Program-made: the position numbers and the translations under genes | Notes under the pieces: model-generated | The model's input: the letters and a program-made list of their open reading frames with translations, nothing else | Told to the model about the DNA's origin: nothing | The model's database searches: none | Assembly (NCBI GenBank): GCA_013298545.1 | Contig: JAAFIA010000003.1 | Span: 48,847-112,846 of the forward strand | From: Bacteroidota bacterium | GTDB taxonomy: Bacteria > Bacteroidota > Bacteroidia > Palsa-965 | Direction: 5' to 3' | DNA: 64,000 nt | In this document: one piece after another, positions 29,454 through 40,275 of the stretch | Layout of the letters: each line of letters begins with the position of its first letter | Position numbering within the stretch: the first letter of the stretch is position 1

Positions 29454-32186
29454 TTAGCGCACAACCCGCCGCACAATGGTAGAATACCCATCTGTCATCC
29501 GAATCAAATAAACACCAGCAGGCCAATCTGTAACCGTCGTGATTTCTATGCTTTGTTGATTTTTTAAGGCTGGTGTATGCGCAAGCAAACGTCCGGTTAC
29601 ATCATACACAAACACATCCACATCATTTGCGGCATGATCGAATTGAATGGTCAGATTGGTTGCCAAAAAAAGTGTTTGTGTAACGTTAAATACATTTCCA
29701 GAACAATCGCTGCTTTCGAGCAAAACGGGTGCACTGTAACTATCTTGTCCGTTGAAGTCGATTTGGCGTAAGCGGTAGTATGCATAACCAACAGCAGGAT
29801 GCAAATCAATCCAAGAATAAGCAATCGGACTATCGCTGTTTCCAGCACCTGCAATGCGCGCAATTTCGGTAAAACTCATACCATCCGTTGAGCGTTCAAC
29901 GGCAAAAAATTGGTTGTTCTGTTCAGATGCTGTTTTCCAGCGCAACACCACTTGATCTTGTTCGCAAGATGCAGAAAACGAAATCAATTCGATGGGCAAT
30001 GGATTGGCAAGCGAAACCGAAGCAAGCGTAAACGGACTGAATGCAGTAACTGGGGCTGATGTGATAATTGTTCCGGCGGCATTTGATCCGATTGTTCCGC
30101 CATTACCATGATCTTGCCATATTGCGCCATCCCAACGCGCCACGCGCAAATCAGCCATGTTGGTTACACCACAACTGTTGGCATCCCACGAAAGCGTAAC
30201 ATCTTTTGAAGTGGTTGTTCCAACGCGGTTCAAAATCCAGTATTCGCACTGACTGATGTGATTGAGTGTTGGTGCAAGTACATTGTTGAATGTGGTTTGT
30301 GGGTTGGCAAAAAAGTATTCGCACACAAACGGATCATTTAAAACACCAATGGTTACATCGTCAACCGCAAACGAAGGATCTGTTCCAGCGCCATCATCGT
30401 TGTTGACCCATAAAAAACCAACTTTGATATTTGGATTATTGTTTGCGGATGAAGGGAGTGCAATGGTTCGTGAAGCCCATGTTCCTTGACCCGAACAAAG
30501 TGTGGATTTAGGCATATCATCGAGTTGCGACCAAGTAGCGCCATCGAAATACCAGAGCGTAGCATTGTCAATTGCCGCAGCGCCATTTTCGATGTAGTTG
30601 AAACTGACCACGAGATTGGTATAACCCGTAAGATTAATACTCGGCGATTCGATGCGGCGGTTTGTTTGTGGGCAGGTGAAAATTCCGCACAAGCCTCCCG
30701 CATCGTAGGCTGCACCAAGATCGCCTAACGAATTTGGATTTGAACCAACGTGCATGGATGCGAGCGTGGCGGTTGCACTAGCGGCAACACATCCTGTTCC
30801 GCAAACACCATTGGTATGGCCGTTTTCGGCACAGGAAACGTACCACAAATTCGGATCAGCCCCTTCTGCTCCTAAAACCGTTTGTGTCCATGCACCATTC
30901 CCGCTGACATACGATGTGCCCAGACAACTTGCATTACATCCGTTATTGAAATTCTCTGTCCAAATAGTTGATGATGTAGAAGCCGAAATAGCGAGTGGTT
31001 GATAATCGGCTCCTTTGCCAACCGGAAATGTAAATGCTGCTGATCCGTTGTAGCGAATTGGGCCACTCACAAAACTGGAATTGTTTGCGCCACCAACCGT
31101 TGCCGCAGAGGCAATGGTCAAAAGATTTGCATTCGTTGTGATCAGTACACCACTTGTAAAGGTTGCTAAATTATCTACGGTTATGGCGCGGTTGAGGGTA
31201 ACCGCTCCGGCAGATTTATTTAAGACTAAGGTGTAAATAGCCATTGCTCCTGCTCCACTAACGGTTTGGTTATTTCCACCGCTAAAAACAAGTTGACGAC
31301 CATCGTTCGCGTCATACGTCATACTACCCGTTGCGGTAATATTTCCTTGCACATCTATTCCTGTTCCAAAGTTTCTAAAATTGCATCCGGCACGAATGAT
31401 GAGATTTCCTTGTACGAGTATGCCAGAGGCAAACGTATTATTCGATTGAAAATCGACCGTATTTGTTCCACTACCGCCAATATCGAGGTTGCCTTTAATG
31501 GTTGCTGTGGTTGCTGCTCCCGTGAATGAGGAGCCAACAGGTGTTATCCAAGCTGCGGCGGTTGTGTTTTCGATAAATAAATTTGGATAGACCGAACCTG
31601 TGCCCGGACTGGTTGTAGAAAGCGCAGGTTGTTGTGTTCCAATTTTGCGGATGATCCAGTTTGCCGTTGCCGGAATAGTTGCAATGCCACCTTGATAAGC
31701 GTTTTGCCAGTTGTTGGAGGATGATCCTGTTGTTTTCAGAAGTGTTCCATTAGCACCCATTTGCCACGTAGCACCCACAGCAAATGTGATACTTGCCGTT
31801 GACAAATCGCCAAATGTTCCGTTGATGAGGAGATCAACTCCGGCACCATTGGCAAACGATTGGGCAATTGCACCAGAGGTATTTAACGTTCCTCCTGCAT
31901 CAACAACAACCTGATCAATTCCGCCAGCAATTGCTGCGGTGATGGTTACAACATGTGGACTACGAATGGTAATGACATTGCTCGCCGTAACAGGTGCTGT
32001 TCCAGCTGCAACCCAAGTAGCACCGTTGTATGTTTCCCAAGTTGCAAGCGTTGACCAGTTTCCGGTAGCAATAGAACGATAATCACCAACCACTTGCGAC
32101 CAAATGGCCACAGGTGAAAAAAGTAATATAAAAAACAAGAGATAGCGTTTCATCTTTTCCTTCCACACAAATTTAACGTAAATCAT
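29454..32186 (-). CDS. Large secreted protein with T9SS type A C-terminal domain
   Basis: YRSIATGNWSTLATWETYNGATW N-terminus; LPIELISFSASCEQDQVVLRWKTASEQNNQFFAVERSTDG; C-terminal sorting tail. Confidence 0.85.
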   Translation of the reverse strand: MIYVKFVWKEKMKRYLLFFILLFSPVAIWSQVVGDYRSIATGNWSTLATWETYNGATWVAAGTAPVTASNVITIRSPHVVTITAAIAGGIDQVVVDAGGTLNTSGAIAQSFANGAGVDLLINGTFGDLSTASITFAVGATWQMGANGTLLKTTGSSSNNWQNAYQGGIATIPATANWIIRKIGTQQPALSTTSPGTGSVYPNLFIENTTAAAWITPVGSSFTGAATTATIKGNLDIGGSGTNTVDFQSNNTFASGILVQGNLIIRAGCNFRNFGTGIDVQGNITATGSMTYDANDGRQLVFSGGNNQTVSGAGAMAIYTLVLNKSAGAVTLNRAITVDNLATFTSGVLITTNANLLTIASAATVGGANNSSFVSGPIRYNGSAAFTFPVGKGADYQPLAISASTSSTIWTENFNNGCNASCLGTSYVSGNGAWTQTVLGAEGADPNLWYVSCAENGHTNGVCGTGCVAASATATLASMHVGSNPNSLGDLGAAYDAGGLCGIFTCPQTNRRIESPSINLTGYTNLVVSFNYIENGAAAIDNATLWYFDGATWSQLDDMPKSTLCSGQGTWASRTIALPSSANNNPNIKVGFLWVNNDDGAGTDPSFAVDDVTIGVLNDPFVCEYFFANPQTTFNNVLAPTLNHISQCEYWILNRVGTTTSKDVTLSWDANSCGVTNMADLRVARWDGAIWQDHGNGGTIGSNAAGTIITSAPVTAFSPFTLASVSLANPLPIELISFSASCEQDQVVLRWKTASEQNNQFFAVERSTDGMSFTEIARIAGAGNSDSPIAYSWIDLHPAVGYAYYRLRQIDFNGQDSYSAPVLLESSDCSGNVFNVTQTLFLATNLTIQFDHAANDVDVFVYDVTGRLLAHTPALKNQQSIEITTVTDWPAGVYLIRMTDGYSTIVRRVVR

Positions 32187-32234
32187 ACGTTAAAACAACC
32201 TTTTTAAATTACGAGTTCTGAGCGTAAAATCAGA

Positions 32235-32822
32235 TTAGGCGCGTGGCATCAATGCGGCAATGTATTTACCAAGAATATCGAATTCGAGATTGACCGCATC
32301 GCCATTTTTTAGGGTTTTGAAGGTTGTGTGTTCGTATGTATAAGGAATAATAGCTACCGAAAAAAATCCGGGTGCAGAATCCACAACAGTAAGGCTAACA
32401 CCATTGATACAAATAGAACCTTTTCCAACGGTTACATGGCCCGAGGTTGAATCGAAACGGAATTGATAGCGCCAACTTCCGGCATCTTCCTGCACACTTA
32501 CACATTCGCCTGTTAAATCAACATGCCCTTGAACAATATGTCCATCGAGGCGATCGCCTACGCGCAAGCAACGCTCGAGATTAACCCAATCGCCAATTTG
32601 TATTTTCCCAAGATTTGTTTTTTGCAATGTTTCCGCGATTGCGGTTACTTGGTAATCATCTGCACCAATATCAACAACGGTTAAACATACGCCATTGTGT
32701 GCAATGCTTTGATCTATTTTCAATTCATTTAAAAAAGAAGCCTGAATGCGAAAATGAACATTTCCAGATTCTGAACGAATCGCCGTAACGCGACCCATTG
32801 TTTCAACAATTCCACTAAACAT
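32235..32822 (-). CDS. ribE: Riboflavin synthase, alpha subunit
   Basis: MFSGIVETMGRV; HNGVCLTVVDI; DGHIVQGHVD; GSICINGVSLTVVDS; LEFDILGKY. Confidence 0.96.
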   Translation of the reverse strand: MFSGIVETMGRVTAIRSESGNVHFRIQASFLNELKIDQSIAHNGVCLTVVDIGADDYQVTAIAETLQKTNLGKIQIGDWVNLERCLRVGDRLDGHIVQGHVDLTGECVSVQEDAGSWRYQFRFDSTSGHVTVGKGSICINGVSLTVVDSAPGFFSVAIIPYTYEHTTFKTLKNGDAVNLEFDILGKYIAALMPRA

Positions 32823-32867
32823 AGTAGTTGATAGATCAAGTAATTTATTTAACACCGAAAAGCAGTA

Positions 32868-35567
32868 TCAATCGCTCAGGCCCGATGGCTTTCCAAAGAG
32901 ATGGACAAAGCCTTTGATGTTTCGCGGAACAATTCCTTCGAGACGAATTTCGTTTACCGTACAGACATAATAGTAAACGCCATCGGTACACAAACGTCCA
33001 GTGTTTTTATCGCGGCCATTCCAACGCACATCGGGGTCTGTGGTTTCAAAAACGAGAACGCCCCAACGATCGTAGATTTTCAAGTCGATGCTTTGGATGT
33101 ACCGGTAAGGGAATGGGATAAACAAATCATTGGTTTCGTCGCCGTTTGGCGTGAATACGTTTGGCAATTCGTAATACGGGCAATTTTCAACACAAATGAT
33201 ATTGCTATATACACTTTCGTTGTTGAATGTATCAATTGCCGTTACAGCATAACATCCGGCAACAGAGAGCAAGTTTGAAAATACAAGTTGGGTATCTGTT
33301 GAAAGATTAACCGTTTGAATCAGGGTGTACGGATCATTCGGTGTTGGCGCATACCAAATGTGATAGCTCACCACATCGTCTGTACCACAATTCATATTAT
33401 TCGGATTGGTCCAGATGAGTTGGTTTTGCGCAATGAAACAATCCGAATTGATTGCCAAGATTGGCGGGCAAGGTGGTGTTAGATCAATTGGTGTAGCACA
33501 AACGCGTTGTGAACGATTGAGTAAAAGCGGAGGGAGCGTTATATTAAAATAAGAACCATGTGCTTTTACAAAATAACAATATTCTACACCATTGATTAAA
33601 CCCGTATCGGTATAGGTATTGTTCAACGACAAGCCGATTGAATCCCAAAGCAGGGAAACGGTATTGAAACGAAAGACTGCATATTCGTAATTTACCCAAG
33701 GCACGGTATCAGCCCAAGTGAGAACAACACGATTATCGGCTGGTGAAGCATTGAGGAATGTGGACGAAGCGGGTTGCGAATTGCCGAGTACATCTGCGCC
33801 ATTCATAGCAGAAAAACTGAGGCGATACGTGTATGGTGTTCCAACGGTATTGAGCAATAAATCTTGATACGCTGTTGGCAATTGATAAAAATTCGCAACC
33901 GTAAATGAAGTTACTGTAACTGGCGATACAAAGGTGTAACCCGTAGCACGTTCGAGTGTGAGGATGTATGGGCCGGGATGGAGTAGTGTATCAAAATCAA
34001 TTCCGTTGGGTAGAGCGTTGGCCCAAGCAACGTTTACAGTATCGGCATTTCCGGTGCTTTGAATATCGACGTTGGTAATGACAGGAACATCGCGTTTGAG
34101 TTGGTTGCATGCTTCGGGCGAAGCGTAGCTTTCGGCAGCATCGAGGAAATAGGCATGAACGCGGTAGCAATACTCTACGCCCGGAATCAATCCAGCACCA
34201 TTGTCATCATCAATATACGAAGTGGTGTTGTACCCAGCGACTGAACCAATCAACTGAAATCCGGTGTAAGCAGGAACACCTGTTTCGCATTGCGCAGGAT
34301 TCCATCCGCTTGGACCAGAACGACGGTAAATTTTATATCCAACGACAAAATTGTTGGTTGGGTTGCATGGATTAATGCCCCAGTTGAGTTGCATGGTTGT
34401 TCCTTGCGGAACAGCGTTGAGAAATTGCGGCCCTGGCGATACAACCGTAATTTGCATCGACTCAATATCGAGCAGCGGAACTTGTGGATCATCGTCAATT
34501 GCTTTGAATGTTACAATGTACGGTTGACGACGCACACGCTCACAGGTGGTTTGCCAATTGAAATTCACCGTGTATGGTGCAGTCAAATATGCCGAATCAG
34601 GAGATGCGTCGGCTGCGGGTATTACATTGAATGGTGTTCCGGCTTCGGATAAATAAACACGATCGCCGTTGTTGGGATCTGTGATGGTGAAACTAAATGA
34701 AACCGTTGTTCCAGCATCGACACATAAATCTGGGAGGTCTGGAATATCTGGGTTATCGTTGTTGCATTCATCCAATACATCAATGGACATATCGCGCAAT
34801 ACAGTTCCCACCAAGACATAAGGCCCATTGAATAATTTTTTCCACTCGTCGATGTAAATGACCACATTGTATTTCCCACCATCTTGTGGCGAACACCACG
34901 ACAAATCTCCCGTAACAGGATCGATAACCATAACACCACCACCCGCTATATTGGGTAATTGGTAGCCGGCGATCGGATTTCCGGTAGTATCGAGGCATGG
35001 ACCAAGGCGGTATGACAAGCTATCTCCATCAGGATCAACAGCGCCTGGATTGTGGTAAAAACAATGATTTAAACACGCTTTATCGAGTGGAATCGTGGTG
35101 AGGTAAGGCGTAGAATTGCATCCAATATTTGGATCTACAGTAATTGTAGTTTGCAGGTAAAACGGAACGTTAACGGAATTGGGAATATTCACAATTCCGG
35201 CAACGCGATTTGGATCTTTGATACGAATGCGATAGGTACCGGGGCCAGGATAAAAATGTGGATTGGAATTGCGATAATAATTGACTTGTGTGTTGGGGTA
35301 TTGTGTTCCGAGTGGTATGCCCATTGTAGCGGGGGGCGGACAAGTACCGGAAGGACCATCCACACGATAAAGCGTTTCGGTAAAACTATCACCCCATTCA
35401 ATAAGTAAGTCGCAACGATCTGCAGGGCTAAGTGAATTGGTATATGTGGTAACCGTTGCAATGTATCCGCCGTTGACACAGGCAACCGTAATTTCTCCGG
35501 CAATGTTGTGTGTTGCAGAAGCCGCAAACGAGGTCAACAAACCTAATAAAAGAAGGAGGCGTTTCAT
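32868..35567 (-). CDS. Secreted protein with gliding-motility-type (CHU_C, T9SS type B) C-terminal domain
   Basis: C-terminal LPNVFTPNGDETNDLFIPFPYRYIQSIDLKIYDRWGVLVFETTDPDVRWNGRDKNTGRLCTDGVYYYVC. Confidence 0.92.
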   Translation of the reverse strand: MKRLLLLLGLLTSFAASATHNIAGEITVACVNGGYIATVTTYTNSLSPADRCDLLIEWGDSFTETLYRVDGPSGTCPPPATMGIPLGTQYPNTQVNYYRNSNPHFYPGPGTYRIRIKDPNRVAGIVNIPNSVNVPFYLQTTITVDPNIGCNSTPYLTTIPLDKACLNHCFYHNPGAVDPDGDSLSYRLGPCLDTTGNPIAGYQLPNIAGGGVMVIDPVTGDLSWCSPQDGGKYNVVIYIDEWKKLFNGPYVLVGTVLRDMSIDVLDECNNDNPDIPDLPDLCVDAGTTVSFSFTITDPNNGDRVYLSEAGTPFNVIPAADASPDSAYLTAPYTVNFNWQTTCERVRRQPYIVTFKAIDDDPQVPLLDIESMQITVVSPGPQFLNAVPQGTTMQLNWGINPCNPTNNFVVGYKIYRRSGPSGWNPAQCETGVPAYTGFQLIGSVAGYNTTSYIDDDNGAGLIPGVEYCYRVHAYFLDAAESYASPEACNQLKRDVPVITNVDIQSTGNADTVNVAWANALPNGIDFDTLLHPGPYILTLERATGYTFVSPVTVTSFTVANFYQLPTAYQDLLLNTVGTPYTYRLSFSAMNGADVLGNSQPASSTFLNASPADNRVVLTWADTVPWVNYEYAVFRFNTVSLLWDSIGLSLNNTYTDTGLINGVEYCYFVKAHGSYFNITLPPLLLNRSQRVCATPIDLTPPCPPILAINSDCFIAQNQLIWTNPNNMNCGTDDVVSYHIWYAPTPNDPYTLIQTVNLSTDTQLVFSNLLSVAGCYAVTAIDTFNNESVYSNIICVENCPYYELPNVFTPNGDETNDLFIPFPYRYIQSIDLKIYDRWGVLVFETTDPDVRWNGRDKNTGRLCTDGVYYYVCTVNEIRLEGIVPRNIKGFVHLFGKPSGLSD

Positions 35568-35578
35568 AGCGGAATGAA

Positions 35579-36055
35579 TTATCGGAGAATAAGTTCGGGT
35601 GTACGCACAAGCTGACTTTTATGACCGGCTTGATCGACAATAAACGCATTGAAGGCAATGGTATCGTACACGCTAATAAACGCATCGTTAATGACCACAT
35701 AAATATCACCTTCAACTCCTTTTTGTGAAGCCGTAAGGCGTGGCACACGATACGGATAAGTCAATGAATCGAGCGGATTGGCTGTATTGAATTGTGGATA
35801 TACCTTGTATTCGCCTAACGGGTTTTTATAGTAAACCGTAAGCAACATATTGGTATCGGCATCGCCTGGGGAGACGCCAATATCGCCATCGCCATCGGTA
35901 AATGTAAACACGACTTGCAGGGAATCGGAAGTCTCACTTTGAATGTATTCTTTGAAGACCAAATTGGGTTCAATTGGAAAAACAGGTTCGGGTTTGCACC
36001 CAGCAAGTAGTGCAATAAACAAACTGGCGACAAATAAGTTACGGGCGAAATTCAT
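35579..36055 (-). CDS. Hypothetical lipoprotein adjacent to CHU_C protein
   Basis: Lipobox LLAGC; FTFTDGDGDIGVSPGDAD. Confidence 0.65.
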   Translation of the reverse strand: MNFARNLFVASLFIALLAGCKPEPVFPIEPNLVFKEYIQSETSDSLQVVFTFTDGDGDIGVSPGDADTNMLLTVYYKNPLGEYKVYPQFNTANPLDSLTYPYRVPRLTASQKGVEGDIYVVINDAFISVYDTIAFNAFIVDQAGHKSQLVRTPELILR

Positions 36056-36408
36056 GTGTTTACACTAGAGATAAATCCAAAGATAGTTTTTTCTTTTGGG
36101 TTTTGGTGTTGTTTTGAACTGTTTTTCCTGTCCTAGCGTTAAAGTTTTGTAGCTGGTCGTTTTTGACACATAAACGGATGATTGTCCGCTATAACGCATT
36201 TTGAATTAAAAGTTATCGTTGCCCCGTCTTTTTAAACCCGATCCTGTTTCACATTCCGCAATTCATCGTTGGGTCGTTTGGGTTTCATTGGTTTGAACCT
36301 GATGCAACATGCTTGCTTGAGACATTGCTTGAAAACACATTTGCGCCAAACACAAAAAATGCCGAATCGAAAGCCAGCTTGGCATTTTCGTATATTGAAT
36401 AAGCAGAC

Positions 36409-37533
36409 TTAATAATTAATCACCTGCTCTTCGATGTCGGCAGGTACGGCGCGAAACTCATACTGCTGATTGCGCAATTGTGGTGTGAATCCTGCTTCGG
36501 CAATGGCTTCTTGAATGCCTTTGTATGTAAAACGATGTGGTGCTCCTGCGGCACTCACCACATTTTCTTCAATCATGATGGAGCCAAAATCATTTGCGCC
36601 AGCATGCAAGCACAATTGCGCCACTTCTTTGCCAACAGTGAGCCACGAAGCTTGAATATTTTCAATATTGGGAAGCATAATGCGACTTAATGCCAACATG
36701 CGGATGTATTCATCGCCCGAAACCGTATTCTTTACGCCTTTTACACGGCGCAGCAACGTTCCATCATCTTGAAATGGCCAAGGAATAAATGCTAAAAATC
36801 CTTTTGCATCAGCTGGCTTTTCGCTTTGTACTTGACGAATCCAAACTAGATGCTCAAATCGTTCGTAGATTGTTTCAATATGCCCAAACATCATGGTGGC
36901 CGAAGTGGTCAGGCGTTGGCGATGTGCGGCACGCATCACATCGAGCCATTCGCGGCCAGAACATTTCCCTTTCGAGATGAGGCGGCGCACACGGTCGTTG
37001 AGAATTTCAGCACCAGCGCCGGGAAGTGAATCTAGTCCCGAAGCTTTGAGCGCAGCGAGCACCTCATCATGTGTTGATCCTTCGAGTTTGGTGATGTGTG
37101 CCACTTCTGGCGGTCCAAGCGCATGCAATTTGAGATTGGGGTAAAGGCTTTTCAACTCACTAAAAAGCGACGTATAGTAGTTTAAGCCCAGATCGGGATG
37201 GTGGCCGCCTTGTAACAACAATTGTTCACCACCATACCGAAACGTTTCTTCGATTTTCTTCTTATAGGTAGGGATATCGGTGATATACGATTCTGCATGG
37301 CCCGGAATGCGGTAAAAGTTGCAAAATTTGCAATTCGCGGTACAAACATTTGTTGTATTCACATTGCGATCGATAATCCATGTTACAACATTATCTTTCT
37401 TTTTCTGCTTTCTGATCTCGTTTGCAACAAAAGCCAGATCGGCGGTTGCTGCATTTTCAAACAAGAAAACGCCTTCTTCAATTGAAAGAAATTCTAGATT
37501 TAATGCGCGTTTGAGAAGATCGCTAGTTACCAT
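36409..37533 (-). CDS. mqnC: Cyclic dehypoxanthinyl futalosine synthase (radical SAM, menaquinone)
   Basis: NVCTANCKFCNFYR; LLQGGHHPDLGLNYY; GLDSLPGAGAEILNDRVR; TTSATMMFGHIE; GFLAFIPWPFQ. Confidence 0.9.
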   Translation of the reverse strand: MVTSDLLKRALNLEFLSIEEGVFLFENAATADLAFVANEIRKQKKKDNVVTWIIDRNVNTTNVCTANCKFCNFYRIPGHAESYITDIPTYKKKIEETFRYGGEQLLLQGGHHPDLGLNYYTSLFSELKSLYPNLKLHALGPPEVAHITKLEGSTHDEVLAALKASGLDSLPGAGAEILNDRVRRLISKGKCSGREWLDVMRAAHRQRLTTSATMMFGHIETIYERFEHLVWIRQVQSEKPADAKGFLAFIPWPFQDDGTLLRRVKGVKNTVSGDEYIRMLALSRIMLPNIENIQASWLTVGKEVAQLCLHAGANDFGSIMIEENVVSAAGAPHRFTYKGIQEAIAEAGFTPQLRNQQYEFRAVPADIEEQVINY

Positions 37534-37647
37534 AAATTTGAGTTCTAGATACTAAACCATTAACAAAAAGGAATTGTTCATTGGTAAAAATTCCTTACTC
37601 GTTTTATTTTTTTCTACTTTTATCGACTTCAAAATTAGGCAAAACCC

Positions 37648-39078
37648 ATGACAGCGCTACACCTTTCTGCATCAATTCCTGCATCAAGCTCTCTCATTCT
37701 GCTGTGCAGGAAAGACAGCAGTCTGCAACCCCACCTTTCAAAATCTGAAGAATCAGCCGCGCGTAAGGCTTTTGCTCAGGATCGAAAATCGATCTCTTTT
37801 CGTCAGGAAAACCGGTTGGTCTTTATTTTACTGCATGAAAACGGTCACACACCGTCTTCGCTCGAAAACATTCGAAAAGCAGGATCAGTCATTCTTACGC
37901 AGATCAACGAAGAGCATATTTCGCACATCGCTGTTACGGACTGTAACGATCAGCCTTCGCTTTTGCTTGCGCTTGTTGAGGGCTTGGCGCTAAGCAATTA
38001 TCAGTTTTTACGACACAAGAAGAATCCTGAAAAAGAACTCAACAGTCTTCGAAAAATCACCGTTGTTTCAAAGTCGATTGATCTTTCGGAAGTAAAACAA
38101 CTCGAAATTGTAAACGAATCGGTGTGCATTGCGCGCGATTTGGTCAATGAACCATTCAGCCACCTCAATTCGGTTCAACTGGCCAAGGCGTTTCAGCAAT
38201 TGGGGCGCGAGGCTGGATTTAAAGTCGATGTTTTTAGCAAAGCAAAAATTACAGCCTTGAAAATGGGGGGCTTGCTCTCCGTTAATCGTGGCAGCAAAAT
38301 ACCGCCAACGTTTACCATCATGGAATGGAAACCTGCGAAGGCGAAAAATAAAAAACCAATTGTGCTTGTTGGCAAAGGTGTCGTTTTTGATACGGGTGGG
38401 TATAATATCAAAGTGGGTACGGGCATGGAAACCATGAAGTGCGATATGGCCGGTGCGGCTGCGGTTGGCGCAACCATGTACGCCATTGCAAAAGCGAAAT
38501 TGCCTGTTCATGTCATTGGCCTAGTGCCAGCTACCGATAATTGCATCAATAGCGAAGCCTTTGTAGCAGGCGATGTCATTACCATGTACAATGGCCTTAC
38601 CGTAGAAGTCTTGAATACCGATGCAGAAGGACGCATGATTTTGGCCGATGCGCTGGCTTGGTCGGCTCAATACAAACCCGAATTGGTGATTGATTTGGCA
38701 ACGCTTACGGGTGCTGCTGCCGTTGCCATTGGCCCATACGGAATTGTGGCTATGGGCACTGCTTCTGAAGAAACAAAGTCATCGCTCGAACAAAGCGGAT
38801 TGCGTGTGCATGAGCGTTTGGCAGAATTTCCGTTCTGGGATGAATACGATGATCTGATTAAATCTGATGTTGCCGAAATCAAAAACATTGGCGGACCAGC
38901 TGCTGGTGCCATTACTGCCGGAAAATTTCTAGCGCATTTTGTTAAAACACCTTGGATGCACTTTGATATTGCTGGACCATCTTTCCTAACGGCTAAAGAT
39001 TCGTATCGCCCGAAAGGTGGCACGGGTGTTGGAGTACGTTTGTTGTTCGATTTCCTCAATCACTATCCATCGCCTTGA
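37648..39078 (+). CDS. M17 leucyl aminopeptidase family protein
   Basis: VGKGVVFDTGGYNIKVGTGMETMKCDMAGAAAVGA; NTDAEGRMILADAL. Confidence 0.93.
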   Translation: MTALHLSASIPASSSLILLCRKDSSLQPHLSKSEESAARKAFAQDRKSISFRQENRLVFILLHENGHTPSSLENIRKAGSVILTQINEEHISHIAVTDCNDQPSLLLALVEGLALSNYQFLRHKKNPEKELNSLRKITVVSKSIDLSEVKQLEIVNESVCIARDLVNEPFSHLNSVQLAKAFQQLGREAGFKVDVFSKAKITALKMGGLLSVNRGSKIPPTFTIMEWKPAKAKNKKPIVLVGKGVVFDTGGYNIKVGTGMETMKCDMAGAAAVGATMYAIAKAKLPVHVIGLVPATDNCINSEAFVAGDVITMYNGLTVEVLNTDAEGRMILADALAWSAQYKPELVIDLATLTGAAAVAIGPYGIVAMGTASEETKSSLEQSGLRVHERLAEFPFWDEYDDLIKSDVAEIKNIGGPAAGAITAGKFLAHFVKTPWMHFDIAGPSFLTAKDSYRPKGGTGVGVRLLFDFLNHYPSP

Positions 39079-40271
39079 AAAAACACCTTGCGCAATACAA
39101 CCGTTTAATGTTCCGGAAGGTATATCCGCGAACGGTATATGCGTTTCGTTTGCCAATCGGAATTTTTCTTCTCTTCTTGATTTTTCTTTTGTCGGCATCT
39201 CCTGCCGAAAAAAAATTGCGTCTTTTAATTGCCGATCACGATGCACAAGCGGCGCAATCGCACTTACAGCACCTTACTTCTTACACCTTTGTAAATGGCG
39301 TTGTTGGCCCAAAACAAACACTCGTATCGGTGCTCACACAAAAACCCGGACAAAAAGGATCGTTCATTCGGCTTGATCTTGGTGTCAATCAGATTTACCG
39401 CAAACGGTGGGTCATTACGGGAATTGGCAATGTCATTGACCTCGAATTGAAGCGCGTTGTACTCGATCAAAAAGATCGGTATGTGCGCGCGTCGGGCGAC
39501 AGCCTTATCTTTTTCACAAACGATATTTTTCGTGGGAAATATTATTCGGTTTTCGATTTGAAAACCACGACTTACCAACAAATCTATGACCCTGCCTATC
39601 GCGCACTACCGGGCAAAGATGTGGAAACAGATTGTACGCTTAAGAATTACAAAATTTACCATTATCCCGTTGCTGCGCCCAAAATTGAGTTGGTGAAAGA
39701 TGCTGGCTATGGCGAAGATGTTTCGCTGATTGCTGGTGCAAAACCGCAATGCCCAATTTATTGGATTGATGACGATCGTTTTATTTATCCCAATTATTCC
39801 GCAGCACGCGATTTTGTTACGTTGATGCTGGTTCGTGTGAGTACCAAACAAAGCGAAAAACTTGGTGTCATTGATCAACTTCCGGCTAACAAAAGTTTAT
39901 CGCGCTTTTACACCGATGCAGAAGGTGGACTAGTTTATGTGTGTTCGCGCGGACACGTACGTGTGGATGCGCAACGAAAAAAAGTAGAAATGTTGAATGA
40001 GCTTCCCGTTGGGAATGGATTTACAATTGCCTTAAACAGCACGAATCCGAAAGGACGCGAAATAAAACACGAGGGCAAACCAATTGGAACGTATTTTTGT
40101 GATCCAGAACAAGCACGAACGGCCCCAGGATGCATTGCGTTTCCGTTTGAAATGGTTTTTGAAAATGATCATTTTATTCAAGGTGCGGCTGTTTGGACAA
40201 GCGATTCTGGAAAATGGAAAACACTTTCCGACAGCGATATTGCATCGGTTGTTGGTTGGATAGAAGACTAA
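39075..40271 (+). CDS. Hypothetical membrane-anchored protein
   Basis: Long ORF, N-terminal TM segment, 4-nt overlap with upstream gene. Confidence 0.6.
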   Translation: MKKHLAQYNRLMFRKVYPRTVYAFRLPIGIFLLFLIFLLSASPAEKKLRLLIADHDAQAAQSHLQHLTSYTFVNGVVGPKQTLVSVLTQKPGQKGSFIRLDLGVNQIYRKRWVITGIGNVIDLELKRVVLDQKDRYVRASGDSLIFFTNDIFRGKYYSVFDLKTTTYQQIYDPAYRALPGKDVETDCTLKNYKIYHYPVAAPKIELVKDAGYGEDVSLIAGAKPQCPIYWIDDDRFIYPNYSAARDFVTLMLVRVSTKQSEKLGVIDQLPANKSLSRFYTDAEGGLVYVCSRGHVRVDAQRKKVEMLNELPVGNGFTIALNSTNPKGREIKHEGKPIGTYFCDPEQARTAPGCIAFPFEMVFENDHFIQGAAVWTSDSGKWKTLSDSDIASVVGWIED

Positions 40272-40275
40272 ACTT